The notes beneath the pieces were generated by a model that ran no database searches, was not told where the DNA came from, and worked only from the letters and a program-made list of their open reading frames with translations. From contig CATLBR010000004.1 in NCBI GenBank assembly GCA_949879795.1, positions 82,966 to 146,965 on the forward strand: a stretch of DNA of 64,000 bases. Reading direction: 5' to 3'. Below are positions 34,978 through 44,655 of this stretch, in pieces; position 1 is the stretch's first letter; the number at the start of each line of letters is the position of its first letter. Origin of the DNA: an uncultured Hungatella sp. (lineage in GTDB: Bacteria; Bacillota; Clostridia; Lachnospirales; Lachnospiraceae). The translations under genes and the position numbers were made by a program.

Positions 34978-36432
34978 ATGAGTAATTCAGCACAGACATC
35001 AGCAAGCAGCAGGATTCACATGCTGCTTGATGAGAACAGTTTTGTTGAAGTGGGTGCCTATGTGACAGCCAGGAATACCGATTTTAACATGACAGACAAA
35101 AAAACACCTGCTGATGGTGTGGTGACCGGCTATGGTACCATAGACGGCTGCCTAGTGTATGTGTACAGTCAGGATGCGTCTGTTATGGGCGGTTCCATGG
35201 GTGAGATGCATGCAAAGAAAATCTCCAGCATTTACGCTATGGCCATGAAGATGGGAGCACCGGTGATCGGACTGGTGGACTGCGCAGGCTTAAGGCTTCA
35301 GGAGGCCACGGACGCGCTTCATGGCTTCGGGGAGCTGTACTATCGTCAGACTATGGCTTCCGGCGTGATTCCCCAGATTTCAGCTGTATTCGGCACTTGT
35401 GGCGGGGGTATGGCAGTGTCCTCGGCACTGGCAGATTTTACCTTTATGGAAGAGAAGAAAGCCAAATTGTTTGTGAACTCGCCCAATGCCATCGACAACA
35501 ACTACGCAGGCAAGTGTGACACCGCCTCTGCCGAATATCAGAGCAGTATGGCGGGCAATGTGGATTTTACAGGCAGCGAGGAGGAGATTCTCTCCCAGAT
35601 TCGCACGCTGATAACCGTTCTTCCTGCCAACAACGAGGATGACCTGTCTTACGGCGAGTGCAGTGATGATCTGAACAGAGTGTGCGTCGATTTGGAGAAC
35701 TGTGTGGAGGATACAGGCATCGCCCTGTCTGTTATTTCTGATGATCACTTCTTTATGGAAGTCAAAAAAGCATACGCGCCTTCTATGGTCACGGGCTTTA
35801 TCCGTCTCAACGGAACCACCGTGGGATGCGTGGCCAATCGGTGCGCCGTGTACGGCGACGACGGAGAGAAGACGGCGGAGTATGCTCCCGTCCTCAACGC
35901 CAAAGGCTGCAGAAAGGCAGCCCGGTTTGTTGACTTCTGTGACGCATTCAATATTCCCCTTCTGACTCTGGTGAACGTTACCGGTTATAAAGCAGACAAA
36001 TGCAACGAGAAGACCATGGCAAAGTCTGCCGCCAGGCTCACCAGTGCATTCGCAGGCGCCAGTGTTCCCAAGGTGACTGTGATTGTCGGACAGGCCTACG
36101 GAACCGCTTACCTGACCATGGCCAGCAAGTCCATCGGGGCAGATATGGTCTACGCATGGCCCACGGCCACGATCGGCATGATGGATGCCGTGCCTGCGGC
36201 CAAGATCATGTACGCCGATGAGATCAGGAATTCTGACAATGCTGCGGCTCTGATCAATGTGAAGGCAGCCGAGTACAGGGAGCTCCAGTCCAGTGCCATG
36301 GCGGCGGCCAGAAGAGGCTATGTGGACGATATTATCCAGGCCTGCGATACCAGAAAGCGTGTGATTGCAGCATTTGAGATGTTATTCACAAAGAGAGAGG
36401 ATCGTCCATCCAAGAAGCATGGCACGGTTTAA
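34978..36432 (+). CDS. Acyl-CoA carboxyltransferase, 12S/MmdA type
   Basis: Carboxyltransferase subunit of the biotin-dependent type that acts on CoA thioesters (methylmalonyl-CoA decarboxylase alpha, propionyl-CoA carboxylase beta, transcarboxylase 12S). 484 residues with two crotonase-like halves; blocks include TPADGVVTGYGTI, VYSQDASVMGGSMGEMHAKK seen as QDASVMGGSMGEMHAKKI, and QAYGTAYLTMAS with the oxyanion-type Gly pairs. ATG 34978 follows GGAGG by 8 bases. It begins a cluster with an OadG-like lipoprotein, BCCP, OadB and a 5S-type subunit. The acyl-CoA substrate is not known; methylmalonyl-CoA is the simplest guess. Confidence 0.87.
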   Translation: MSNSAQTSASSRIHMLLDENSFVEVGAYVTARNTDFNMTDKKTPADGVVTGYGTIDGCLVYVYSQDASVMGGSMGEMHAKKISSIYAMAMKMGAPVIGLVDCAGLRLQEATDALHGFGELYYRQTMASGVIPQISAVFGTCGGGMAVSSALADFTFMEEKKAKLFVNSPNAIDNNYAGKCDTASAEYQSSMAGNVDFTGSEEEILSQIRTLITVLPANNEDDLSYGECSDDLNRVCVDLENCVEDTGIALSVISDDHFFMEVKKAYAPSMVTGFIRLNGTTVGCVANRCAVYGDDGEKTAEYAPVLNAKGCRKAARFVDFCDAFNIPLLTLVNVTGYKADKCNEKTMAKSAARLTSAFAGASVPKVTVIVGQAYGTAYLTMASKSIGADMVYAWPTATIGMMDAVPAAKIMYADEIRNSDNAAALINVKAAEYRELQSSAMAAARRGYVDDIIQACDTRKRVIAAFEMLFTKREDRPSKKHGTV

Positions 36433-36450
36433 ACGAGAGGTGACAGGCAT

Positions 36451-37215
36451 ATGAAAGGATTGAAAAAAAAGGTATTACTGCTGCTGTGCGTGCTGGTATG
36501 TATGTTTGCCGTGACCGCCTGCAGCCAGCAAAAAGGCGAGCCGTCTCTCACCGAGACCGAGTCCTCATCCCTCCAGTCCAGCGCCAAGCAAATGCTGGAA
36601 CAGGTGCTGGAGATCGGCGATACCATAGGCCAGGCGGCCGTGGACCGGTACCGGGAGAACGATATGGAGGCCATGGCTGCCGGTCTCGAGACTTATCTGA
36701 GCGCCAGAGACGAGCTTGGGGCCTTTAAGTCCGTCAGCGGCGGCGAGGCAGAGAAAGACGATGACGGATACAGCATTGTCTTGAACACGGTGTTTGAGAA
36801 GAGAGAATGCCGGTTCAACATCACGGTGGATAAGCGGCTGAAGACAGTGACTTCCATGTCTTTCGACCCAGTGTACACCACAGGTGAGAATATGACGAAG
36901 GCGGCGCTGAACACCCTGATGGGAATGGGCACAGTGTTCCTTGTGCTGATCTTCATCAGCTGGCTCATCAGCTGTTTCCGCTATATCCGTAAGTTTGAGG
37001 ATAAGATGAATAAAAAGAATGCCCCGGCTCCTGTCCCTGTGGTGACAAGGACCGTGTCGACCCCGGTTCCTGCCTCACAGGAGGCTCTGACTGACGATCT
37101 GGAGCTGGTGGCAGTTATCACCGCTGCTGTAGCGGCGTCTGAAGGCACCTCGGCGGACGGTCTGGTGGTTCGGTCCATCAGACGCGTGTCGGGCAGCAAA
37201 TGGAAAAAAGCATAA
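36451..37215 (+). CDS. OadG-like subunit fused to a lipoprotein domain
   Basis: 254 residues. The N-terminus is a lipoprotein signal (VTAC, Cys24) followed by a ~110-residue extracytoplasmic domain resembling DUF3887-type modules. A single membrane helix (about 155-176, LNTLMGMGTVFLVLIFISWL seen as TLMGMGTVFLVLIFI) matches the OadG/MmdD gamma subunit, and the cytosolic tail is Pro/Ala rich and ends with VVRSIRRVSGSKWKKA-like basic residues. OadG anchors the carboxyltransferase to the membrane beta subunit. The extra outer domain is unusual. Confidence 0.75.
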   Translation: MKGLKKKVLLLLCVLVCMFAVTACSQQKGEPSLTETESSSLQSSAKQMLEQVLEIGDTIGQAAVDRYRENDMEAMAAGLETYLSARDELGAFKSVSGGEAEKDDDGYSIVLNTVFEKRECRFNITVDKRLKTVTSMSFDPVYTTGENMTKAALNTLMGMGTVFLVLIFISWLISCFRYIRKFEDKMNKKNAPAPVPVVTRTVSTPVPASQEALTDDLELVAVITAAVAASEGTSADGLVVRSIRRVSGSKWKKA

Positions 37216-37236
37216 TCAATCAGGAGGAGGATCACC

Positions 37237-37608
37237 ATGAAAAATTATACGATCACAGTTAACGGCAATGTTTATGAGGTAACCGTAGAGGAAGGAACTT
37301 CTACAGGGACAGCCCCTGCTCCGAGAGCCGCGGCCAGCGCGCCCAAGGCAGCTCCCGCGGCTCCCAAGGCGGCGGCCCCCGCAGGTGCGGCAGGAGCTGT
37401 GGCAGTGACGGCTCCCATGCCGGGTAAGATTCTGGGCATCAAGGCGGAGCCGGGCAAGGCGGTGGCCAAGGGCGAGGCGATTATCATTCTGGAAGCCATG
37501 AAGATGGAAAACGAAATTGTAGCTCCGTCGGACGGAACCGTCGCCACCATCGATGTGTCTGTAGGAGATTCCGTAGAGGCAGGTGCGACTCTGGCCACTT
37601 TAAACTAG
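37237..37608 (+). CDS. Biotin carboxyl carrier protein of the decarboxylase
   Basis: 123 residues: a short N-terminal part, an Ala/Pro/Lys-rich flexible linker (about 25-55) and a biotinyl domain with EAMKMENE, Lys89 being the biotinylation site. It corresponds to the 1.3S subunit or MmdC. It would carry CO2 between the carboxyltransferases and the membrane subunit. Confidence 0.93.
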   Translation: MKNYTITVNGNVYEVTVEEGTSTGTAPAPRAAASAPKAAPAAPKAAAPAGAAGAVAVTAPMPGKILGIKAEPGKAVAKGEAIIILEAMKMENEIVAPSDGTVATIDVSVGDSVEAGATLATLN

Positions 37609-37648
37609 GAATCTGTAAAGACACAGAATTCCGGATGGAGGGATTGAC

Positions 37649-38776
37649 ATGGAATATATAACAAGTACCCTGGGGAATCTTCTTCAGCAGACGGCTTTTC
37701 TGAACTTGACGGGAGGCAACCTGATTATGATCGGCGTGGCCTGCGTGTTTTTGTACCTGGCTATCAAGAAGGGATTTGAACCCCTTTTGCTGGTTCCCAT
37801 CGCCTTTGGAATGCTGCTTGTGAATATCTACCCGGATATTATGGAAGAAGGCGGACTCCTCCACTACTTTTTCATGCTGGATGAGTGGAGTATTCTGCCG
37901 TCCCTGATTTTTATGGGCGTAGGCGCCATGACGGACTTCGGTCCCCTGATTGCCAACCCCAAAAGCTTCCTTCTGGGAGCGGCGGCGCAGTTCGGTATCT
38001 ACAGCGCCTACTTTCTGGCGATTTTCATGGGCTTTAACGACAAGGCAGCCGCTGCCATCTCCATTATCGGCGGAGCAGACGGCCCCACATCCATCTTCCT
38101 GGCAGGCAAGCTGGGACAGACAGGCCTTATGGGTCCCATCGCCGTGGCTGCTTACTCCTACATGGCTCTGGTTCCTATCATCCAGCCGCCTATCATGAAA
38201 CTTTTGACCACAGAGAAGGAGCGGAGAATCAAGATGGAGCAGCTTCGCCATGTGTCCAAGCTGGAGAAGATCCTGTTCCCGATTATCGTCACCATTGTGG
38301 TATGTATGATCCTGCCTACCACTGCCCCCCTGGTGGGTATGTTGATGCTGGGAAACTTGTTTAAGGAGTCCGGCGTGGTAGGTCAGCTGGCCGAGACGGC
38401 TTCCAACGCCATGATGTATATTGTGGTTATCCTTCTGGGAACCTCCGTGGGAGCTACCACAAGCGCCGAGGCGTTCCTCAACTGGGATACCATCAAGATC
38501 GTCATACTGGGACTTGTGGCGTTTGCGGTAGGTACAGCCGCAGGAGTGCTCTTCGGCAAACTGATGTGCAAGATGACAGGAGGAAAGGTGAATCCGCTCA
38601 TCGGCTCCGCAGGCGTGTCGGCGGTTCCCATGGCGGCCCGCGTGTCCCAGAAAGTGGGGGCGGAGGCAGATCCTACCAATTTCCTGCTGATGCATGCCAT
38701 GGGCCCCAATGTGGCGGGCGTCATCGGCACGGCAGTGGCGGCCGGTACATTTATGGCTATCTTTGGAGTGAAGTAG
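37649..38776 (+). CDS. Sodium-translocating decarboxylase beta subunit (OadB/MmdB/GcdB family)
   Basis: Integral membrane subunit that decarboxylates carboxybiotin and pumps Na+ outward. 375 residues with about nine helices. The conserved [11 protein letters not shown] (with the essential Asp) and [17 protein letters not shown] blocks and the Asn/Gly-rich last helix region are present. Preceded by GGATGGAGGG. A 148-base gap follows before the 5S-type gene, without obvious terminator. Confidence 0.94.
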   Translation: MEYITSTLGNLLQQTAFLNLTGGNLIMIGVACVFLYLAIKKGFEPLLLVPIAFGMLLVNIYPDIMEEGGLLHYFFMLDEWSILPSLIFMGVGAMTDFGPLIANPKSFLLGAAAQFGIYSAYFLAIFMGFNDKAAAAISIIGGADGPTSIFLAGKLGQTGLMGPIAVAAYSYMALVPIIQPPIMKLLTTEKERRIKMEQLRHVSKLEKILFPIIVTIVVCMILPTTAPLVGMLMLGNLFKESGVVGQLAETASNAMMYIVVILLGTSVGATTSAEAFLNWDTIKIVILGLVAFAVGTAAGVLFGKLMCKMTGGKVNPLIGSAGVSAVPMAARVSQKVGAEADPTNFLLMHAMGPNVAGVIGTAVAAGTFMAIFGVK

Positions 38777-38924
38777 GGACGTGACAGGTAAATGATCCCA
38801 GCGCTGCTGAAAGAGAACGGGAAGACTGTTTGCAGGCCGCGTGAAGCGCCTGAGACACAGCGGCACCAGGGAAACGGCGAGGCTAGAGAGCGCCGGCAGA
38901 TGAAAATATCCAGGAGGTAATACA

Positions 38925-40337
38925 ATGGCAGTGACAGAGAAGAAACCGGTTAAGATTGTGGAGACCGTCCTCCGTGACGCCCATCAGTCTTTGATCGCCA
39001 CAAGAATGAGCACCGATCAGATGATTCCCATCATCGACAAGATGGACAAGATCGGATACTACGCGGTAGAGTGCTGGGGCGGCGCTACATTTGATGCATC
39101 TCTGCGTTTCCTGAAGGAGGATCCGTGGGAGAGGCTGAGAAAGCTGAGAGACGGCTTTAAAAACACAAAGCTGCAGATGCTGTTCCGCGGACAGAATATT
39201 TTAGGTTATAATCATTATGCAGACGACGTGGTGGAGTATTTCGTACAGAAATCAGTGGCCAACGGCATTGATATTATCCGTATTTTTGACTGTCTCAATG
39301 ATATCCGCAACCTGGAGACAGCGGTAAAGGCGGCCAACAAGGAGAAGGCCCACGCACAGATCGCTCTGTGCTACACTCTGGGCGACGCCTACACCATGGA
39401 TTATTGGAAAAATATCGCGAGGAATATCGAGGATATGGGAGCGGATTCTATTTGCATCAAGGATATGGCAGGTCTTCTGACCCCGTATGCGGCACAGGAA
39501 CTGGTGACGGCTCTCAAGAGTTCCACCAACCTTCCCATCGACCTGCACACCCACTACACCTCAGGTGTGGCTTCCATGACCTATCTGAAGGCTATAGAGT
39601 CCGGCTGCGACATCATCGACACGGCCATGTCTCCTCTGGCCTTGGGAACCAGCCAGCCGGCCACAGAGGTGATGGTGGAGACTTTCCGCGGCACGCCCTA
39701 CGACACGGGCCTTGACCAGGTGAAACTGGCTGAGATCGCGGACTACTTCGCTCCTATCCGGGAGGAAGCTCTTAAGAGCGGCCTTTTAAACCCCAAGGTT
39801 CTGGGTGTCAACATCAAGACTCTCCAGTATCAGGTGCCGGGAGGCATGCTGTCCAATCTGGTTTCCCAGCTGAAGGAAGCAGGCCAGGAGGACAAGTACA
39901 GGGAGGTTCTGGAGGAGATTCCCAGAGTGAGAAAAGATTTCGGCGAACCGCCCCTTGTAACTCCTTCTTCCCAGATCGTGGGAACCCAGGCCGTCATGAA
40001 CGTCATCGGCGGCGAGAGGTACAAGATGGTTCCGAAGGAATCAAAGAAGATTATGCTGGGAGAGTTCGGTCAGACTGTAAAGCCGTTTAACCCGGAAGTG
40101 CAGAAGAAGATCATCGGCGACGAGACTCCCATCACCTGCAGGCCGGCGGATCTGATTCCGCCTCAGCTTCCCCAGTTCGAGAAGGAATGTGCTCAGTGGA
40201 AGCAGCAGGAGGAGGATGTGCTCTCCTATGCCCTGTTCCCCAAGGTGGCCGAGGAGTTCTTCAAGTACAGAGAGGCACAGCAGACCAAGGTGGATTCTGC
40301 GGTGGCAGACACGGCCAGCAAGGCTTATCCGGTGTAG
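38925..40337 (+). CDS. Oxaloacetate decarboxylase alpha/transcarboxylase 5S-type subunit
   Basis: TIM-barrel carboxyltransferase that acts on oxaloacetate/pyruvate. 470 residues with ETVLRDAHQSL, ECWGGATFDASLRFL, IFDCLND, the metal-binding His pair LHTHYTSG, the carbamylated-Lys region CIKDMAGLL and DTAMSPLALGTSQP. It lacks a biotinyl domain, so it must use the BCCP encoded upstream, as does the 5S subunit of transcarboxylase or pyruvate carboxylase subunit B. Together with the 12S-type gene this gives two acceptor specificities in one cluster. Confidence 0.93.
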   Translation: MAVTEKKPVKIVETVLRDAHQSLIATRMSTDQMIPIIDKMDKIGYYAVECWGGATFDASLRFLKEDPWERLRKLRDGFKNTKLQMLFRGQNILGYNHYADDVVEYFVQKSVANGIDIIRIFDCLNDIRNLETAVKAANKEKAHAQIALCYTLGDAYTMDYWKNIARNIEDMGADSICIKDMAGLLTPYAAQELVTALKSSTNLPIDLHTHYTSGVASMTYLKAIESGCDIIDTAMSPLALGTSQPATEVMVETFRGTPYDTGLDQVKLAEIADYFAPIREEALKSGLLNPKVLGVNIKTLQYQVPGGMLSNLVSQLKEAGQEDKYREVLEEIPRVRKDFGEPPLVTPSSQIVGTQAVMNVIGGERYKMVPKESKKIMLGEFGQTVKPFNPEVQKKIIGDETPITCRPADLIPPQLPQFEKECAQWKQQEEDVLSYALFPKVAEEFFKYREAQQTKVDSAVADTASKAYPV

Positions 40338-40354
40338 GTTATATATCTGCGAGG

Positions 40355-40392
40355 CATGGTTTCTGTTTTTGACAGAAGCCATGTCTCTTTAT
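40355..40392 (+). terminator. Intrinsic terminator of the decarboxylase operon
   Basis: CATGGTTTCTG (40355-40365) pairs with CAGAAGCCATG (40373-40383) with one G-U pair, 7-base loop, then TCTCTTTAT. Confidence 0.65.
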
Positions 40393-40416
40393 AGTTATGT
40401 GCATCATATCATCATA

Positions 40417-40445
40417 TTGACAAAAAGACGGAATTTTTGTAAAAT
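40417..40445 (+). promoter_or_regulatory. Predicted sigma-A promoter of dgt-dnaG-rpoD
   Basis: Consensus TTGACA (40417-40422), 17-base spacer, TAAAAT (40440-40445). The ~190-base leader includes a CCGGCC/GGCCGG stem (40492-40513); its purpose is unknown. Confidence 0.7.
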
Positions 40446-40634
40446 TTTCTTACAATATACTGTGAAAGCATTGACCGGCAGTCCGGAGCAACCGGCCTTC
40501 ACAGGGCGGCCGGCGGGGCGTCAAAGTCGGCTTTGAAAAACTTGTGGTAAAGTCGGGAATTGGGAAATATAATATAGGTAAGGACTTTGCGGCAGCGGAA
40601 GCCGAGTCGGAGAAAACGCGGGGAGGGGAGATAT

Positions 40635-41645
40635 TTGACTATCAGAGAATCCATGGAGCAGCTGGAGGAACAGTACCTGAGCCCTTATGCTGCCCTGAGC
40701 AAAAACACATTGGGGAGGGACAAACCGGAGGAGCTGTGTGATATCCGGCCGGAGTATCAGAGAGACAGGGACAGGATTCTGCACTGCAAGTCGTTTCGCA
40801 GGCTGAAGCACAAGACCCAGGTGTTTCTGTCTCCGGAGGGGGATCATTACAGGACCCGGTTGACCCACACACTGGAGGTGTCTCAGATTGCAAGAACCAT
40901 CGCCAAATCTCTCAGACTCAATGAAAGTCTGACGGAGGCCATCGCCCTGGGTCATGATCTGGGCCATACGCCTTTCGGACACTCGGGGGAGGCGATTCTC
41001 GATCAGCTGTGTCAGGACGGTTTCGCCCACTACCGGCAGAGTGTCCGGGTGGTGGAGGTTTTGGAGAAAAACGGCGAGGGGCTGAATCTGACAAGGGAGG
41101 TGAGGGACGGAATCCTGAATCACAGGACCAGCGGACATCCCTCTACGCTGGAAGGTTGTATCGTGCGTCTTTCTGACAAAATCGCCTACATCAACCATGA
41201 TATCGACGACGCCATACGTGCCAGAATTTTCAGGGAGAAGGATCTGCCTTACCGGTACACAGATATTCTGGGCCACAGCGTCAGGGAGAGGCTGGACACC
41301 ATGATACATGATATCATCATCAGCAGTATGGGAAAACCGGAGATCGTCATGTCCGCGGAGAAGGAGAATGCCATGAAAGAACTGCGGGCATGGATGTTCT
41401 GCCATGTGTACAGCGGCAGCGTGGCCAAGGAAGAAGAAGGCAAGGCCCAGAGGATGTTGGAATTTCTCTATGACTATTATATGGAACACATCGATGCCCT
41501 TCCCCAGGAGTACCTGGAACTGATGGAGCGCAGAGGAGAGAAGCGGGAGAGGATCGTGTGCGACTATATCGCGGGGATGAGCGACCGCTACGCCATCGAT
41601 ATGTTCGAGCAGCTGTTTGTGCCCAAGTCATGGAAGGCACTGTGA
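40635..41645 (+). CDS. dgt: Deoxyguanosinetriphosphate triphosphohydrolase-like protein
   Basis: HD-domain nucleotidase that splits dGTP or related dNTPs into nucleoside and triphosphate. 336 residues; the HD motif is seen as RTRLTHTLEV, then GHDLGHTPFGHSGE, and a later Asp in VRLSDKIAYINHD. The TTG at 40635 is taken as start because GGGAGGGGAG lies 4-5 bases upstream and the protein then begins (M)TIRESMEQLE as in relatives. In this family it commonly precedes dnaG in Clostridia, as here. Confidence 0.9.
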   Translation: MTIRESMEQLEEQYLSPYAALSKNTLGRDKPEELCDIRPEYQRDRDRILHCKSFRRLKHKTQVFLSPEGDHYRTRLTHTLEVSQIARTIAKSLRLNESLTEAIALGHDLGHTPFGHSGEAILDQLCQDGFAHYRQSVRVVEVLEKNGEGLNLTREVRDGILNHRTSGHPSTLEGCIVRLSDKIAYINHDIDDAIRARIFREKDLPYRYTDILGHSVRERLDTMIHDIIISSMGKPEIVMSAEKENAMKELRAWMFCHVYSGSVAKEEEGKAQRMLEFLYDYYMEHIDALPQEYLELMERRGEKRERIVCDYIAGMSDRYAIDMFEQLFVPKSWKAL

Positions 41646-41670
41646 CACACGAGAGAGGAGGCCTGGCTTC

Positions 41671-43437
41671 ATGTTTTATCCGGAAGAGATCGTGGAAGAA
41701 GTGAGAATGAAAAATGACATTGTGGATGTGATTTCGGGGTATGTGAAGCTGCAGAAAAAGGGCAGCAGCTATTTTGGTCTGTGCCCTTTTCACAATGAGA
41801 AATCTCCGTCATTTTCTGTATCACCCGGTAAACAGATGTACTATTGTTTTGGGTGCGGGGCAGGGGGCAACGCCATCACGTTTCTCATGGATTATGAAAA
41901 TTATTCGTTCCCGGAGGCCCTCAAAGTTCTGGCTGACCGGGCAGGGGTGGTTCTCCCCCAGGAGGAGATGTCCGGGGAGGCCAGAGCCCAAGCGGATCTG
42001 CGGGCAGCACTGCTGGAGATCAACAAGCTGGCGGCCAACTATTTTTACTATCAGCTGAAGCACCCTCAGGGAAGACAGGGGTATGAATATCTGAGAAACA
42101 GACAGCTGAGCGACGACACTATCCGGCGTTTCGGCTTAGGATTTGCCAACAAGACCAGTGACGACTTGTATCGGTATCTGAGAGGCAAAGGCTACGGCGA
42201 CCTGATTCTCAAGGAGACCGGGCTGGTGACCATAGAGGAGAGAGGAACCCACGACAAGTTCTGGAACAGAGTCATGTTCCCTATCATGGATGTGAACAAC
42301 CGGGTCATCGGTTTTGGGGGCAGAGTTATGGGAGACGGCATGCCCAAATATTTAAATTCACCGGAGACCAAACTTTTTGACAAAAGCAGGAACCTGTACG
42401 GCCTCAATTACGCCAGAACCTCCAGAGAGAAATATATGCTGATATGCGAGGGGTATATGGATGTGATCGCCATGCACCAGGCAGGGTTTACCAATGCGGT
42501 GGCTTCCCTGGGAACGGCGTTTACTATTCAGCACGCCTCCTTGATCAGAAGGTACACGGATCAGGTAGTTCTCACTTATGACAGCGATGGGGCGGGGGTG
42601 AAGGCCGCCCTGCGGGCTATCCCGATTTTGAAAGAGGCGGGAGTTTCCGCAAAGGTGTTGAACATGGAGCCTTACAAAGATCCGGACGAGTTTATAAAGA
42701 ATATGGGGGCGGAGGCATTCAGGGAGAGGATCGCTCAGGCGAAAAACAGTTTTCTCTTTGAGATCGACGTGCTGAAAAGAGATTTTAATTTGGACGACCC
42801 TGAGCAGAAGACACGGTTCTACAACCGTGTGGCCAGAAAACTTCTGGAGTTTCCGGAGGCACTGGAGAGAGACAACTACATCCAGGCTGTTGCCAGGGAA
42901 CACTTTATCAATTATCAGGATTTAAAACAGCTGGTCAACCGTCTGGGGAGCAGGCTGGGGCAGGTGCTCCAGACAGAGACACAGCCCGGAACCTCCTACA
43001 GGGAGAAAAAGAAGGAGAAAGAGGACGGGACAAAAAGGTCTCAGAGACTCCTTCTCACTTGGCTTATTGAAGATCCCTGCCTTTTTGACAAGATAGAAGG
43101 GATCATCACTCCGGAGGATTTCAGGGAGGAACTCTACCATCAGGTGGCCCAGATGGTGTTTGAGGGCCATGCCAGAGGGGAGGTCAACCCGGCAGGGATC
43201 CTGAATCATTTTATCAACGATCAGGAGCAGTACAAGGTGGTGGCAGGACTTTTTCACGGGGAACTGAAGGAGTCTCTGAGCAATGAGGAGCAGAAGAAAG
43301 CATTTTCGGAGACGGTTCTGAAAGTGAAAAAAAACAGTCTGGATGAAGCCAGCAGAAGGGCTGCGGATATCGCGGAACTGCAGGAGATCATCAAAGCGCA
43401 GAGCGCCCTGAAGACACTGAATATTTCCATTGATTAG
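41671..43437 (+). CDS. dnaG: DNA primase
   Basis: Makes RNA primers at the replication fork and binds the DnaB helicase. 588 residues. The CHC2 zinc finger is CPFHNEKSPSF...YYCFGCGAGG, the RNAP catalytic core has FGLGFANK and RVMFPI, and the TOPRIM motif is LICEGYMDVIA with DSDGAG. The C-terminal helicase-binding domain is helical. ATG 41671 follows AGAGAGGAGG by 9 bases. Confidence 0.96.
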   Translation: MFYPEEIVEEVRMKNDIVDVISGYVKLQKKGSSYFGLCPFHNEKSPSFSVSPGKQMYYCFGCGAGGNAITFLMDYENYSFPEALKVLADRAGVVLPQEEMSGEARAQADLRAALLEINKLAANYFYYQLKHPQGRQGYEYLRNRQLSDDTIRRFGLGFANKTSDDLYRYLRGKGYGDLILKETGLVTIEERGTHDKFWNRVMFPIMDVNNRVIGFGGRVMGDGMPKYLNSPETKLFDKSRNLYGLNYARTSREKYMLICEGYMDVIAMHQAGFTNAVASLGTAFTIQHASLIRRYTDQVVLTYDSDGAGVKAALRAIPILKEAGVSAKVLNMEPYKDPDEFIKNMGAEAFRERIAQAKNSFLFEIDVLKRDFNLDDPEQKTRFYNRVARKLLEFPEALERDNYIQAVAREHFINYQDLKQLVNRLGSRLGQVLQTETQPGTSYREKKKEKEDGTKRSQRLLLTWLIEDPCLFDKIEGIITPEDFREELYHQVAQMVFEGHARGEVNPAGILNHFINDQEQYKVVAGLFHGELKESLSNEEQKKAFSETVLKVKKNSLDEASRRAADIAELQEIIKAQSALKTLNISID

Positions 43438-43476
43438 GGCAACACTATAGGGAAGAGTACGGAAAGGTTGGACCAT

Positions 43477-44604
43477 ATGGACGAGAAGACATTGGGATTT
43501 GATGAGAAACTTGTATTGCTGCTGGCTGAGGCGAAAAAGAAGCGAAATGTTCTTGAGAACAGGGAAGTGCTGAACTTTTTTTCCGGGGATATTTTAGACG
43601 CGGACAAACTGGACAGAATCTATGATTATCTGGAAGCCAACAAGGTGGATGTCCTGAGGTTGGGAGAGGAGACGGAGATCGACGAGGACCTTTTCGCTGA
43701 GAGCGAGATGGACTTAGAGCACGAGGAAGAGATCGACCTGGAGAAAATCGACTTGTCGGCGCCGGAGGGCGTGGGCACGGAGGACCCGGTGCGAATGTAT
43801 CTGAAAGAGATCGGGAAGATTCCCCTTCTGTCTCTGGAGGAGGAGACAAGGCTGGCAAAGAGGATCGAGATGGGAGACGAGGAGGCCAAGAGTGCCCTGG
43901 CGGAAGCCAATCTCCGCCTGGTAGTCAGCATCGCCAAGAGGTACGCCGGGAGGGGGATGCAGTTTCTCGATCTCATCCAGGAGGGAAATCTGGGACTGAT
44001 CAAGGCAGTGGAAAAATTTGACTACACCAAGGGATACAAGTTCAGCACTTATGCCACCTGGTGGATCCGGCAGGCCATCACCAGAGCCATCGCGGACCAG
44101 GCCAGGACCATCCGCATTCCGGTTCACATGGTTGAGACTATCAACCGTCTGATCCGGGTGTCCAGACAGCTCCTACAGGAACTGGGGCGGGAACCTCAGC
44201 CGGAGGAGATTGCGGCCCGTGCGGACATGCCTGTGGAGCGGGTCAGGGAGGTCCTGAAGATATCCCAGGAACCGGTTTCTCTGGAGACACCGATCGGGGA
44301 GGAGGAGGACAGCCATCTGGGGGACTTTATTCAGGACGAGCATGTGATGGTGCCTGCGGAGGCAGCGGCGTTCACCCTGCTCCATGAACAGCTGATGGAG
44401 GTGTTGGAGACGCTGACAGAGAGGGAGCAGAAGGTGCTGAAGCTGCGGTTTGGCTTGGAGGATGGACGCCCCAGAACCCTGGAGGAGGTGGGAAGGGAGT
44501 TTAACGTGACCAGAGAGAGGATCAGACAGATCGAGGCAAAAGCTCTGAGGAAGCTCCGCCACCCCAGCAGAAGCAGAAAATTGAAAGATTATCTGGACGA
44601 GTAG
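43477..44604 (+). CDS. rpoD: Housekeeping RNA polymerase sigma factor (sigma-70/sigma-A)
   Basis: Primary sigma factor, 375 residues. Region 1.2 begins [11 protein letters not shown], region 2 contains [14 protein letters not shown] and [16 protein letters not shown], region 3 starts [12 protein letters not shown], and region 4 has the helix-turn-helix [20 protein letters not shown]. It is the short Firmicute form with an acidic region 1.1. ATG 43477 is preferred; a TTG at 43468 lies too close to the ribosome site. Confidence 0.97.
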   Translation: MDEKTLGFDEKLVLLLAEAKKKRNVLENREVLNFFSGDILDADKLDRIYDYLEANKVDVLRLGEETEIDEDLFAESEMDLEHEEEIDLEKIDLSAPEGVGTEDPVRMYLKEIGKIPLLSLEEETRLAKRIEMGDEEAKSALAEANLRLVVSIAKRYAGRGMQFLDLIQEGNLGLIKAVEKFDYTKGYKFSTYATWWIRQAITRAIADQARTIRIPVHMVETINRLIRVSRQLLQELGREPQPEEIAARADMPVERVREVLKISQEPVSLETPIGEEEDSHLGDFIQDEHVMVPAEAAAFTLLHEQLMEVLETLTEREQKVLKLRFGLEDGRPRTLEEVGREFNVTRERIRQIEAKALRKLRHPSRSRKLKDYLDE

Positions 44605-44655
44605 TTTTACAGGGCGGCAGTTCTGCGGCTGCTGCAGGACAGGAGAAAACAGGAG

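Noticed and set aside
37484..38866. Long minus-strand open frame (460 codons) opposite the BCCP and OadB genes
   Set aside because: It is a shadow of GC-rich coding sequence; the translation is His/Gln/Arg-rich and has no family features, while the plus-strand genes are clear.
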